Notes under the pieces: generated by a model
Seen by the model: only the letters and a program-made list of their open reading frames with translations
Told to the model about the DNA's origin: nothing
The model's database searches: none
Made by a program: the position numbers and the translations under genes
Part shown: positions 52,360-61,429 of the stretch, in pieces
Numbering within the stretch: the first letter of the stretch is position 1
Layout: each line of letters opens with the position of its first letter
From: an uncultured Rickettsiaceae bacterium
GTDB lineage: Bacteria; Pseudomonadota; Alphaproteobacteria; Rickettsiales; Rickettsiaceae
NCBI GenBank assembly: GCA_905479865.1
Contig: CAJQOD010000024.1
Span: forward strand, 1-64,000
Direction of reading: 5' to 3'
DNA length: 64,000 nt

Positions 52360-53216
52360 ACGCTTTTAGCCCTGCTTTTTTTCTTAAATCTCGTGGCAAT
52401 CATTGTCAGAGCAACCAATAATGCGGTAATTAAATTTAAGTCTGAGGCTTCAAGACCAATATCATGTGCATTAAGCGCAAAAGCGATAGCTATGCGATAC
52501 AGGATCGAACCAATTGCGCATGTCAGCAAAGCTCCCCATATACGTTCCGGATTTACCAATGCCTCACCAATAATAACAGAAGCCAGACCCACAATAATTG
52601 TTCCTGTTCCCATGGAAATATCAGCAAATCCCTGTGATTGAGCAAAAAGCGAACCAGCCAATGCAACAATGCCGTTACTGATGCCAAGTGCTACTATTTT
52701 CATAGCACCTACTCTGATGCCATAAGCACTGCTGACTTTAGGATTAATGCCAACTGCTCTTATTGCCAAACCAAATTCAGAAGCAAAGAATCTGGTTAAC
52801 AACAATATGGTCAAGAGGGTTATAACCAGAATTACCACAATGATAGACCAATTGCCAAAAACCGTAGCAGAATCAATAATCGCTATGTTTGGCCTGCCCA
52901 TAATACGTAAATTTATTGAGTAAAGAGCAGTCATGGTTAATATTCCTGCAAGCAGACCCAGAATATTCCATCTTACATTCAAATATCCCGTAATAGTTCC
53001 AGCAAAGCCGCCGGCCAATATCGCAACAAATGTCGCAAAATATGGATCAAATCCAGCATAAATCATAGCAGAGCTAACAGCTGCTCCAAGAGTAAAACTA
53101 CCATCTACAGTTAAATCCGGAAAATCTATTATCTTAAAACTTATGTATACTCCAATAGCCACAAGAGAGTAGATTAATCCTATCTCGATTGCACCAAGGA
53201 GTTGTAGCTGGTTCAT
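52356..53216 (-). CDS. ABC importer permease (TrpXYZ-like, BPD_transp_2)
   Basis: 286 residues with ~8 membrane helices; FPDLTVDGSFTLGAAV and GMRV-like segments match permeases of the 'uncharacterised/tryptophan-tyrosine' ABC importer family, related to sugar and branched-chain amino acid permeases. Short basic C-terminus. The stop overlaps the ATPase start and its start overlaps the binding-protein stop by 4 bases each. Confidence 0.92.
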   Translation of the reverse strand: MNQLQLLGAIEIGLIYSLVAIGVYISFKIIDFPDLTVDGSFTLGAAVSSAMIYAGFDPYFATFVAILAGGFAGTITGYLNVRWNILGLLAGILTMTALYSINLRIMGRPNIAIIDSATVFGNWSIIVVILVITLLTILLLTRFFASEFGLAIRAVGINPKVSSAYGIRVGAMKIVALGISNGIVALAGSLFAQSQGFADISMGTGTIIVGLASVIIGEALVNPERIWGALLTCAIGSILYRIAIAFALNAHDIGLEASDLNLITALLVALTMIATRFKKKSRAKSV

Positions 53217-54370
53217 TTATTTCTCACTTTTAGATTTTTTGGAATATCTATACCAAATTCTTCAACTAATTTTCTGTTAATTTTTAATTCTTTTTTTCCA
53301 GTATTCTGAATATTCTGTTTTAATATTTTGCCTTCAATGAGGTCTGCGATCATATTGCCCAGATGCTGTCCACTCTTAAAGTAGTTTGCTCCAAGTGCCA
53401 ATAGAACGCCTCTATTTACCAAAGCCGGATCACTGGCAATCAACGGAGTTCGTGTTGCTCTGCTGATACTTGCAATATTATCAAGAGCAGATACTACTGA
53501 GTTATCCTGCGGCAAATAGATCAGATCAACAGCTCCGACCAACTTGTTCATCGCACTTTTAATATCATTCGAACTGGTAATTGAAACCTTTTTAAGTTTA
53601 ATATTATGGCTTTTTAATATAGCTTCCAAACTTTCTGTTATCTTCACAGAGTTGATTTCTCCCGGATTAGAGATTACTCCAACTATCTGTAGTTTGGGAA
53701 AAACCTGCATTGCCAGATCAATTAATTCTTCAATCGGCGGATTGTCAGTCACGCCAATTACATCATCATGGCTCGTCAAATTAGCAGCTCTTGGGTCTGT
53801 AACAGCTACAAACGCCAGCGTTACCCCTTTCCCCTTAGCTTTCAGATTTGTCTGAGCAGATGGTGTTGCAATAGCTATCATAAATTTTGGCTTAAATGAA
53901 GCATGGTGCTTCGAGATTTGTACACTGTTGCTGATACTCCCTTGTGCATTACCCACAATCAGCTCAGCTCTATCTGGTACTACCTTACGGTCATTTAAAG
54001 CTTTATTTAAACCATTATAAGCAGCATCGAGTGATATATGGCTGACAAATTGATTGACTGTTATAAGAATTTTCTCTTCTGCAAAACTGGAATTAATAAA
54101 ACCCAGCAGCACAAATATAAATCCACCTGTCATTGCGAGAAGGTTATAAGCCGACGAAGCAATCCACTCTTTCCATAAGGATAAAAAAGGCTGTTTATTG
54201 ATTAAAGCTGTTCTATCTATAACTACCTTTGTATGGACTGCCGCACTACCTTTGGTAGTTCGCAGTGACGGTAGGCAGAATCGCCGTACAGCACCGACCT
54301 CTCGCAATGAAATTATTAGAAACAATTTCAGCCTTGCCATAAATACAAACACAAAATCGGTACTACTCAT
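53213..54370 (-). CDS. ABC substrate-binding protein with repeat inserted in its signal region
   Basis: 385 residues as an open frame. The mature part (from ~AEEKILITVNQFVSH) is an ABC_sub_bind (PF04392) protein: IATPSAQTNL, FVAVTDPRAANL, YLPQDNSVVSALD and SDPALVNRGVLLALG. A normal signal peptide would end SSFAEE, but about 60 codons of repeat-derived sequence (54130-54310) lie in frame between the start region and the hydrophobic segment. Translation may produce a long N-terminal extension, or start again at an ATG created by the repeat (54133), which would give a short but plausible signal peptide. The frame starts within the previous gene's stop (ATGAGTAG). Confidence 0.85.
   Translation of the reverse strand: MSSTDFVFVFMARLKLFLIISLREVGAVRRFCLPSLRTTKGSAAVHTKVVIDRTALINKQPFLSLWKEWIASSAYNLLAMTGGFIFVLLGFINSSFAEEKILITVNQFVSHISLDAAYNGLNKALNDRKVVPDRAELIVGNAQGSISNSVQISKHHASFKPKFMIAIATPSAQTNLKAKGKGVTLAFVAVTDPRAANLTSHDDVIGVTDNPPIEELIDLAMQVFPKLQIVGVISNPGEINSVKITESLEAILKSHNIKLKKVSITSSNDIKSAMNKLVGAVDLIYLPQDNSVVSALDNIASISRATRTPLIASDPALVNRGVLLALGANYFKSGQHLGNMIADLIEGKILKQNIQNTGKKELKINRKLVEEFGIDIPKNLKVRNK
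54130..54310. repeat. Palindromic repeat inserted in frame within a coding gene
   Basis: Outer arms TCATTGCGAGAAGG (54130-54143) and CCTCTCGCAATGA (54298-54310) are inverted copies with one base missing. Inside, 54233-54271 (beginning ATGGACTGCCGCACTACC, ending GCAGTGACGG) is an inverted copy of the left part that includes a 6-bp hairpin ACTACC/GGTAGT at 54246-54260. The internal part matches the 9.5-kb arm (TGCGGCAGTCCAT in reverse complement). About 181 bases, kept open in the host gene's frame, as for Rickettsia palindromic elements. Confidence 0.75.
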
Positions 54371-55397
54371 CTTCTTGTCCTACAATATCTGTTTTAATTT
54401 CTAGCAACTCACCTGGGACATTTATCCCCATGATATCGGCTGATTTTTGATTAATAAAAATTTGTGCTGCCTCTGGTTTTGCGATAGCAATGTTCCTTTC
54501 TCCGGCTAATACTCTTACAAGTAATTTTCCCGCCGTCCTGCCAACTTCATATTGAGTATAGCCAATACACGCCAGCACACCCTGCCTGACCGAATCAGGA
54601 TCGCTTGAGAATACTGGCAGCTTATGTTTTCTGGACATTTGCACCAGCTTTGGCATTGCCGAAAAAACTGTATTATCAGATGGAATATATATAACATCAA
54701 CTCTGCCAACAAGTGCAGCCATTGCCTGGCTGATCTGGCTTGAACTTGCCACTTGTGAATCGATATATTCAAAGCCGCCCCCAGCAGCTTTTTTCATTAG
54801 CTCGATGGTTTTAACGGAGTTTGCCTCACCCCCATTATAGAGAAACCCTATAATCTTGGCATGTGGTATTAGTTTCTGAATTAATTCAATTTCCTTATCA
54901 ATCAACGGGTAATCTATAGCACCAGTTATATTCTTTTTAAGGGGTGTAAAATCTGTTGCCAAACCTGCAGCTACCGGATCTGTTACTGAGGAAAACACCA
55001 GCGGTATATCCGTTCCACTAATTGCCTTTACAGCAGATTGCGCAGATGGAGTAGAAATCGCCACAATTGCATCTGGAGCTAGTGCTACAAATTGTTTGGC
55101 AATAAGTAAAGCATTGGCGATACTGCCTTGTGCATTCTTATCGATAATTTCAAGATTCCGACCAATTTCATAGCCATTTTCTTGCAGCACATCAATCATG
55201 CCCTTCTTTGCCCGTTCCAATGAGAGATGCTCAACAATCTCAGTTACGGCAATGACTTTTTTTGCATCAGCGAAAGCCATACTTATATTCAGGAACGAGA
55301 AGGTGATAAGTGATAGAACAATCCATGCAAGCAACCAGGAAACGGTTGATATCTGATGATTTATAGCAGTTGCGGTATTTGTTCTATTGGGTTGCAT
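54363..55397 (-). CDS. ABC substrate-binding protein, paralogue of the next gene
   Basis: 344 residues, PF04392 family, with a long N-terminal segment of ~25 residues before a hydrophobic signal helix (LLAWIVLSLITFSFLNIS then AFADA). Family segments AISTPSAQSAVKA, FSSVTDPVAAGLA, YIPSDNTVFSAMP and FSSDPDSVRQGVLACIGY parallel those of the downstream paralogue. Heads a four-gene operon of two binding proteins, permease and ATPase. Probably binds an aromatic or other amino acid, by analogy with TrpX; the ligand is not determined. Confidence 0.88.
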   Translation of the reverse strand: MQPNRTNTATAINHQISTVSWLLAWIVLSLITFSFLNISMAFADAKKVIAVTEIVEHLSLERAKKGMIDVLQENGYEIGRNLEIIDKNAQGSIANALLIAKQFVALAPDAIVAISTPSAQSAVKAISGTDIPLVFSSVTDPVAAGLATDFTPLKKNITGAIDYPLIDKEIELIQKLIPHAKIIGFLYNGGEANSVKTIELMKKAAGGGFEYIDSQVASSSQISQAMAALVGRVDVIYIPSDNTVFSAMPKLVQMSRKHKLPVFSSDPDSVRQGVLACIGYTQYEVGRTAGKLLVRVLAGERNIAIAKPEAAQIFINQKSADIMGINVPGELLEIKTDIVGQEDE

Positions 55398-55628
55398 TGT
55401 GTTTTCCTATTCTTTCTGTTAATTCTATTTTCAAATAAATGATAAAACATGATAAATCGATAATATGAGCCATAGCCCATAAATCGAGCAAGCCCGAATA
55501 GGAAAAAGTTCTTGATCATGTTTAGAATTGATCTCATCTATACAATTTCTAGCAAATTACAATTGGAGGGGAGAATAGCACATATTATGCGTATGGTCAA
55601 GCTAGGTAAGAAAAGCTTGATAGTTTAT

Positions 55629-57485
55629 TTAAATGTCGGTTGCTGGTTCCACAAAAATGTCACCACTAACTAATAAACCTTGTAACATTGATTCATCTGT
55701 AGGCGACAACAAACCTGAATTGAACACGCCATCAAATACTCGATAAGGAGCTGTATCCTCTTCCACAAGTACACTAGCTGATGTATGAGTTGGCACAGAA
55801 ACAAGATATTCAACTCCACATATTGTTATTTTTCCTTTTCCAGATATGGGAACACCCACCGAAATTTCATCTTCTACCATCACTTGACGATAAGTTTGCA
55901 TGGAATCACTCAGGAATTCTAAAACGTGACTATTTGCAGCTAAACTGCTGGCATATTGCCCAAGCTGTTCAAACTGCCCTATATTATCTAGTTTAATATG
56001 AGTACAACCAGCTTCTGCTGCCAGATGAGTAAAAAATTCTTCATTAGACTTTCCAAGTTCTACTGTAAATATTTGTAAATTTTCTACCTTATCTCTACTT
56101 TGCAATACAGAAGCCGTAACTTCTTTAGAACCTATCTCTCCACTTTTATTATCATGACCATCAGTAAATATTATAACAGCTACACTACTATAATCAGCAC
56201 TTTCTTGTAGAACCTTGTCAAATTGCTCATACATAGTACCATATAACTTTGTCCTACCACTTGCAGAAAAACCTGCTAAGTGACTATTTAAACTTTGTAA
56301 TGTATCAGTATCAGAATCAAACGTCTTGCTCCTGGATTTATCATTAAAATCAGTCAGAACTATTGTCCAATTTTCTGTAGATTCTGTAATTTGCTGTAAT
56401 ACTGAGTGTAATTTTTTAACGCAAGTTTTAAGACCACTTTTCATGCTACCACTTACATCAATTACAATATGGAACAAAGCTTTTTTGCTTGTATCAGATT
56501 CCGCACCTACGCCTGAAATCTTTGAAAGCATACCACCCTTTTGCGGAATCCCTATTGGACAATATGCTCGCTCTCCATCAGCATCTTCAGGATTAAATAT
56601 AATTTCACTTGCATGATGTCCAACATATTGCTTTAGCAGATTCAAATCAACAGAGTACATATTATTACCAACCTGGGCAACAACAGGAGCTGTATCAACA
56701 TTAGATAATTCTGGAATATTATGTTGCAACATTTGTTTAAATACTGCGACATTAAAAACTGTGTCAACTTCTTTATCAACTTGTTTGACAGAAAAAATAC
56801 TTTTACCAATGTCTTTAATTTCTTCTGCTTCAATATCATCTTCACTATTAATCGGTTCTTGTTCTCCTGCAAGAATTTTTCTAATTTGTTCAGGGTTACT
56901 AAAAACCAATTGTACAAACTCATATTCTGCAACTTTTTTCTTTGCACTAGGCATTGAACGTTGTGTATGAGAATTAGAGACCATTGCATAACCTGCATCT
57001 TTATAACTATCAAGTCCAAACTCCGACATAGCGTTTTCAGTAAATATATGCTTTAATATCTCACTTGCTGACCAACTAAGAACCTTTGCAAGCGGATGTT
57101 CTTGGGATTTGCCTGCATTATCATTTGCTACTGACAGCTGTGGATCTACAAGACTGTCTTTATTACTGGAATTTTCGGAAACAACTAAACAATTATCACC
57201 AGAATCAACAGGGGGAATTATCACTGACTCCTGAGATCCTACTTTTTCTCCCATAATAGCATGATAGACAAATTGTACAAAACGCTCTGGCGCCTTCAGT
57301 ATCTTTTGCATGAATTCCACAGTTTTTTGTGTTGTTTTGAATATGATCATTCTGTTCATTCCGCCGCGCGGAGCTACTTCTTTTACTACTACTGCGTCTT
57401 GTACTGGCGTCTCATCAGTACCTACCTTTAAGATAGTATTCATAAAGGCTTCAACCTTGGCCTTTTCTGGTATATTCTTTGACAT
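55629..57485 (-). CDS. Orphan von Willebrand factor A (VWA) domain protein
   Basis: 618 residues, no signal peptide or membrane helix. Residues ~335-520 form a VWA domain with a complete MIDAS motif D343-VSGS (DVSGSM), a threonine in SGRTKLYG and DG in FTDGHDNKSG. The ~330-residue N-terminal region is not recognised; it contains charged, low-complexity stretches (INSEDDIEAEEIKD). The C-terminal ~100 residues are also unassigned. No MoxR ATPase, protease or other VWA partner is adjacent. Preceded by ~310 bases without a gene and followed by the ABC importer on the same strand after 230 bases. A cytosolic scaffold or secreted effector are both possible. Confidence 0.8.
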   Translation of the reverse strand: MSKNIPEKAKVEAFMNTILKVGTDETPVQDAVVVKEVAPRGGMNRMIIFKTTQKTVEFMQKILKAPERFVQFVYHAIMGEKVGSQESVIIPPVDSGDNCLVVSENSSNKDSLVDPQLSVANDNAGKSQEHPLAKVLSWSASEILKHIFTENAMSEFGLDSYKDAGYAMVSNSHTQRSMPSAKKKVAEYEFVQLVFSNPEQIRKILAGEQEPINSEDDIEAEEIKDIGKSIFSVKQVDKEVDTVFNVAVFKQMLQHNIPELSNVDTAPVVAQVGNNMYSVDLNLLKQYVGHHASEIIFNPEDADGERAYCPIGIPQKGGMLSKISGVGAESDTSKKALFHIVIDVSGSMKSGLKTCVKKLHSVLQQITESTENWTIVLTDFNDKSRSKTFDSDTDTLQSLNSHLAGFSASGRTKLYGTMYEQFDKVLQESADYSSVAVIIFTDGHDNKSGEIGSKEVTASVLQSRDKVENLQIFTVELGKSNEEFFTHLAAEAGCTHIKLDNIGQFEQLGQYASSLAANSHVLEFLSDSMQTYRQVMVEDEISVGVPISGKGKITICGVEYLVSVPTHTSASVLVEEDTAPYRVFDGVFNSGLLSPTDESMLQGLLVSGDIFVEPATDI

Positions 57486-57795
57486 CTTACAATTACCTCA
57501 CACCTATTTAAGTTCAAGAAAAATTAGTGTTGCTTATAATTAACCAACGCTAGTTTTTGACCATTGTGTGAAAAAATGTTAAGAAAAAATATAGGGGAAA
57601 TTCACCTAGGTATAATACCTAGTGGGTATTTTGATCTATACTCAAAACTTGCCAGTAATAACTAAATATGACTATTAAACTGAGCTTATGATCAAATAGA
57701 AAAATAGAATAATTATCAACTACTACATGTTCTTGAACTAAGCAAATTTATTTAAAGAAGTTTAGCAATATCACACAGCAGTAACTAATTATTAG
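57486..57795. other. Gene-free stretch with an 8-bp palindrome
   Basis: No gene is supported in this 310-base gap between tatB and the VWA gene. It holds one tight palindrome, CTAGGTATAATACCTAG (57606-57622), 8-bp arms around one base, ~120 bases upstream of the VWA start codon. It could be an operator; nothing else shows this. Confidence 0.4.
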
Positions 57796-58146
57796 TCAAT
57801 TAGTTTTACCTTTAACTTCTTGCTTTACTTTATCTTTAATAATTTTGTGATAATGCTCTTTGATAGAAGAGAGAGAATACTCACCTTCATATTCAACACC
57901 AAGATTTGCAATTTTTTCCAGGTAAAAATTCATCTGCTCCATTTCCTCATCCAGATTTGAAGAAATATCTGACTGTAATGACTTTTCCAATTCTGAAACA
58001 GGGTCAAGATGAGACATTATTTCTTTTTTGGTGTTTGTAATGAATGCACGTATTTCCTTAAACCTAGACAAAATTTTAGGAAAATCTTCCGGCTTTGCCA
58101 CCAAAAAACCAACAATCAGCACTACTATAAGCTCAGATAAGGACAT
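57796..58146 (-). CDS. tatB: Twin-arginine translocase subunit TatB
   Basis: 116 residues: very short periplasmic N-terminus (MSLSEL), one membrane helix (~5-18), the hinge AKPEDFPKIL and an amphipathic helix (LSRFKEIRAFITNTKKEI), then a charged helical tail. TatB recognises Tat signal peptides with TatC. tatA and tatC are not adjacent. Confidence 0.88.
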   Translation of the reverse strand: MSLSELIVVLIVGFLVAKPEDFPKILSRFKEIRAFITNTKKEIMSHLDPVSELEKSLQSDISSNLDEEMEQMNFYLEKIANLGVEYEGEYSLSSIKEHYHKIIKDKVKQEVKGKTN

Positions 58147-58194
58147 TGTAATTTTCTCAAAAGCGCAAGATAACCATAAGACAATCTCTGGATT

Positions 58195-59862
58195 TTATGC
58201 CAATTTCTTATGCTTGTATTTCGGGTTTTTAGTATCCTCACCAACAATATTAAGCATATAATTATGATAATCTTCGTAATTACCTTCAAACCATGTTGCA
58301 CTTCCATCTTTATCATAAGATATAATGTGGGTTGCAATTCGATCTAAAAACCAGCGATCGTGACTTATCACAAACACACAACCGGCAAAATCCAATATCG
58401 CATCTTCAAGGGCTCTGAGTGTATCAACATCCAAATCATTTGAAGGTTCATCGAGCAGAATAACGTTCGCTCCTCTTTTAAGCAGCTTTGCCAAATGTAC
58501 CCTGTTGCGCTCACCACCAGATAGCTGACCGACTTTCTTTTGTTGTTGAGCACCTTTGAAGTTAAATGCAGAGCAATATGCTCTACTCTTAACAGATAAA
58601 TCACCAAGTTCCAGAACCTCCAGCCCCTCAGATATTTCTTCCCACACGTTTTTATTGTCATCTAAATGATCCCTTGACTGATCAACATAGCCAAGCTTTA
58701 CAGTATCACCAATATTAATACTACCACTATCTGGTTGTATTTTGCCCGTAATCATGTTGAATAAAGTCGACTTACCTGCACCATTTAGCCCAACAATCCC
58801 AACGATCGCACCTGGCGGCACTCTGAAGCTGAAATCCTTAAGTAAATCTCGGCCAGCAAATTGTTTGGACAAATTATTTACCTCAACAACCAAATCACCC
58901 AATCTTGGTCCGTTTGGAACAATAATCTGCGCTGCGCCGCTACCGGTATCGCGCTTTTTATTAAGCAGTTCCTGGTAAGCATTAATTCTCGCTTTACTCT
59001 TTGCCTGGCGACCTTTTTGCGATTGCTGCACCCATTCCAGCTCACGCTTTAACTGCTTTGCACGATCTCCTTCTTCCTTGTCCTCACCGGCCAGCTTTTC
59101 CTGCTTTTGCTTCAGCCATGCTGAATAGTTCGAATGCCACGGCACACAAACACCACGGTCAATTTCTAAAATCCACTCAGCTACATTATCCAGAAAGTAA
59201 CGATCATGAGTAATTGCAACTACGGTTCCTTTATACTCTTTCAAATAATTCTCAAGCCAGGAAACTGATTCTGCATCAAGGTGGTTTGTAGGTTCATCAA
59301 GCAAGATCATTCCAGGCTTTTCAAGCAGTAACTTACATAAAGCTACTCTTCTTTTCTCACCACCGGAAATTTTTGTAACATCTGCATCTTTGGCAGGACA
59401 ACGCAGGGCATGCATTGCAATTTCAATCTCTCTCTCCATACTCCATCCATCACAAGCGTCAATCTGTTCCTGTAGCTCAGCTTGTCTGCCAAGCAAATCA
59501 TTCATCTCATCATCAGTCATTTCTTCAGCAAAATTGCTACTTACTTCATTAAACTCATCGATCAAAGCTTTTTTTTCTGCTAAACCATCCATGATATTTT
59601 CAAATACATTCTTTGTAGTATCCAAATGCGGCTCCTGAGGTAAATAACCCACCTTCACGCCTTCTGCTATAAAGGCCTCCCCTTCATATTCCTTATCAAG
59701 ACCCGCCATGATCTTCATCAATGTCGACTTACCAGCCCCATTATGACCGATTATACCGATTTTTGCGCCAGGCAAAAAAGACAGCCAGGTTTCTTTAAGT
59801 ATTTCCTTACCATTAATAGCCTTACTCAAGCCCTTCATCACATATACATACTGATATGACAT
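58195..59862 (-). CDS. ettA: Energy-dependent translational throttle protein EttA
   Basis: 555 residues, ABC-F protein with two ATPase domains: Walker A GHNGAGKST and GLNGAGKST, signatures SGGEKRR and SGGERNR, Walker B LDEPTNHLD and LDEPSNDLD, and a charged linker between them. The EttA arm insertion is present. It gates entry into translation elongation at the E site of the ribosome. Confidence 0.95.
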   Translation of the reverse strand: MSYQYVYVMKGLSKAINGKEILKETWLSFLPGAKIGIIGHNGAGKSTLMKIMAGLDKEYEGEAFIAEGVKVGYLPQEPHLDTTKNVFENIMDGLAEKKALIDEFNEVSSNFAEEMTDDEMNDLLGRQAELQEQIDACDGWSMEREIEIAMHALRCPAKDADVTKISGGEKRRVALCKLLLEKPGMILLDEPTNHLDAESVSWLENYLKEYKGTVVAITHDRYFLDNVAEWILEIDRGVCVPWHSNYSAWLKQKQEKLAGEDKEEGDRAKQLKRELEWVQQSQKGRQAKSKARINAYQELLNKKRDTGSGAAQIIVPNGPRLGDLVVEVNNLSKQFAGRDLLKDFSFRVPPGAIVGIVGLNGAGKSTLFNMITGKIQPDSGSINIGDTVKLGYVDQSRDHLDDNKNVWEEISEGLEVLELGDLSVKSRAYCSAFNFKGAQQQKKVGQLSGGERNRVHLAKLLKRGANVILLDEPSNDLDVDTLRALEDAILDFAGCVFVISHDRWFLDRIATHIISYDKDGSATWFEGNYEDYHNYMLNIVGEDTKNPKYKHKKLA

Positions 59863-59887
59863 TAAGTTTTCCCATATATTAGTTATT

Positions 59888-60538
59888 TTAAATCTTCATG
59901 CCGGATTTTGCCCAATCCTGATTAAATTGCTTCAGCCCCTTGTCAGTTAGGGGATGCGCAAGAAGCTGTGACATGATTTTCGCAGGAATAGTTGCAACAT
60001 CTGCTCCACATAAAGCAGCCTGCTCTAAATGCTCAACTGTACGAATAGAAGCTGCAAGTATCCTGGTTTCGAATTTATAATTATCATAAATTTCGCGAAT
60101 TTCAGCGATTAACCCCATACCATCTTCACCTATATCATCCAACCTTCCAATAAAAGGAGAAATATAAGCAGCCCCGGCTTTTGCAGCAAGCAACGCCTGG
60201 CTAGCTGAAAAACATAGAGTCATATTTACTTTACACTTTTTGTTGGAGAAATATTTGCAGGCTTTCAGCCCATCCCAGGTAACCGGCAACTTGACTACTA
60301 TATTTGTGGCAATCTCAACTATTCTGTTCCCTTCTTTTATCATAGCTTCAAAGTCATTAGAGGCAACTTCAATACTTACATCACCTTTCACCAGACTGCA
60401 TATATTACTCACAGTTTCATAAAAATCAGTTTTAGCCGACGCTATCAACGATGGATTAGTAGTTACACCATCAACGATTCCAAAAGCATCATATTTTTTG
60501 ATTTCCAAACTATCGACGCTATCTAAAAATAATTCCAT
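59888..60538 (-). CDS. tal: Transaldolase / fructose-6-phosphate aldolase family (TalC-like)
   Basis: 216 residues, the short transaldolase class. GVTTNPSL near 24-31 and Schiff-base Lys83 in [10 protein letters not shown]. Transfers dihydroxyacetone units in the non-oxidative pentose phosphate pathway; FSA versus transaldolase activity cannot be told apart by reading. Ends 25 bases before the ettA start and begins 3 bases after parB. Confidence 0.92.
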   Translation of the reverse strand: MELFLDSVDSLEIKKYDAFGIVDGVTTNPSLIASAKTDFYETVSNICSLVKGDVSIEVASNDFEAMIKEGNRIVEIATNIVVKLPVTWDGLKACKYFSNKKCKVNMTLCFSASQALLAAKAGAAYISPFIGRLDDIGEDGMGLIAEIREIYDNYKFETRILAASIRTVEHLEQAALCGADVATIPAKIMSQLLAHPLTDKGLKQFNQDWAKSGMKI

Positions 60539-60541
60539 AAT

Positions 60542-61390
60542 TTAATTGAGTTTGGTTAAAATTGAATCTAATTCTTCCAAGTCACTGTAATGGAATGATA
60601 TCTTACCTCCATTCCAGGAATTTTCAACAACAACTTTAACACCAAATTTTTCACTCAAAGACTGACCCAACATCACTAAATCTGTATCTAGTACCTTTTC
60701 TTTCTCCCCACGCGCCTCGGTATTACGCAATTTTTTACGTTTATTACCAGCTAATTCTTCAGCTTGACGAACGTTTAAATCATTAGCAACAATCTTCGCA
60801 GCTAATTCTTCAGCATTCTCCAAACCTATCAAACATCTGGCATGCCCCATGCTGAGCTGACCATCATTAATCATCGTTTTAATGGAATCAGGAAGTTGAT
60901 TCAAACGCAGCAAGTTTGCCACGTGACTTCTACTCTTACCAACAGCAACTGCAAGTTCGTTGTGAGAATACCCATATCCTTGTACTAACTGCTGAAAACC
61001 TTCCGCTTCTTCAATTGCGGTTAATTCCTGGCGCTGAACATTTTCAATCAATGCAATTTCCAGAATTTCCTTGTCATTTAAATCCTTGATTATTACCGGC
61101 ACTTCTCTTAATCCAGCAATTTTACAAGCTCTAAATCTACGCTCTCCCGCTACAATCTGATATTTTCCTAAAGTTTCTTTATTAACAATAATTGGCTGCA
61201 CCAAACCATGGCTGACTATCGAATCCGCCATTTCTTTAATTTTTTCCTCATCAAAATGCTTTCTCGGCTGATCCTTATTCGCCTCAATTAAATCAATATT
61301 TAAGCTATTGCCGGCTTGCATGATTTCGATGGGGGTTATCTCCTCTTTTAACAACGAGGACAAACCTCTGCCAAGAACTTTGTTTCTCAT
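60542..61390 (-). CDS. parB: Chromosome-partitioning protein ParB
   Basis: 282 residues: N-terminal CTPase domain with box GERRFRACK, central helix-turn-helix (SHNELAVAVGKSRSHVANLLR), and a C-terminal dimerisation domain. Binds parS and spreads as a CTP clamp. Directly downstream of parA. Confidence 0.95.
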   Translation of the reverse strand: MRNKVLGRGLSSLLKEEITPIEIMQAGNSLNIDLIEANKDQPRKHFDEEKIKEMADSIVSHGLVQPIIVNKETLGKYQIVAGERRFRACKIAGLREVPVIIKDLNDKEILEIALIENVQRQELTAIEEAEGFQQLVQGYGYSHNELAVAVGKSRSHVANLLRLNQLPDSIKTMINDGQLSMGHARCLIGLENAEELAAKIVANDLNVRQAEELAGNKRKKLRNTEARGEKEKVLDTDLVMLGQSLSEKFGVKVVVENSWNGGKISFHYSDLEELDSILTKLN

Positions 61391-61429
61391 AATAATTCCT
61401 ATTTGTTTTTTATGCCTGCCTTAAGTGAT

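Noticed and set aside
51815-52369. 184-residue plus-strand frame
   Set aside because: Antisense to the ABC ATPase; repeated PLPAP-like codons reflect the other strand's Walker A region.
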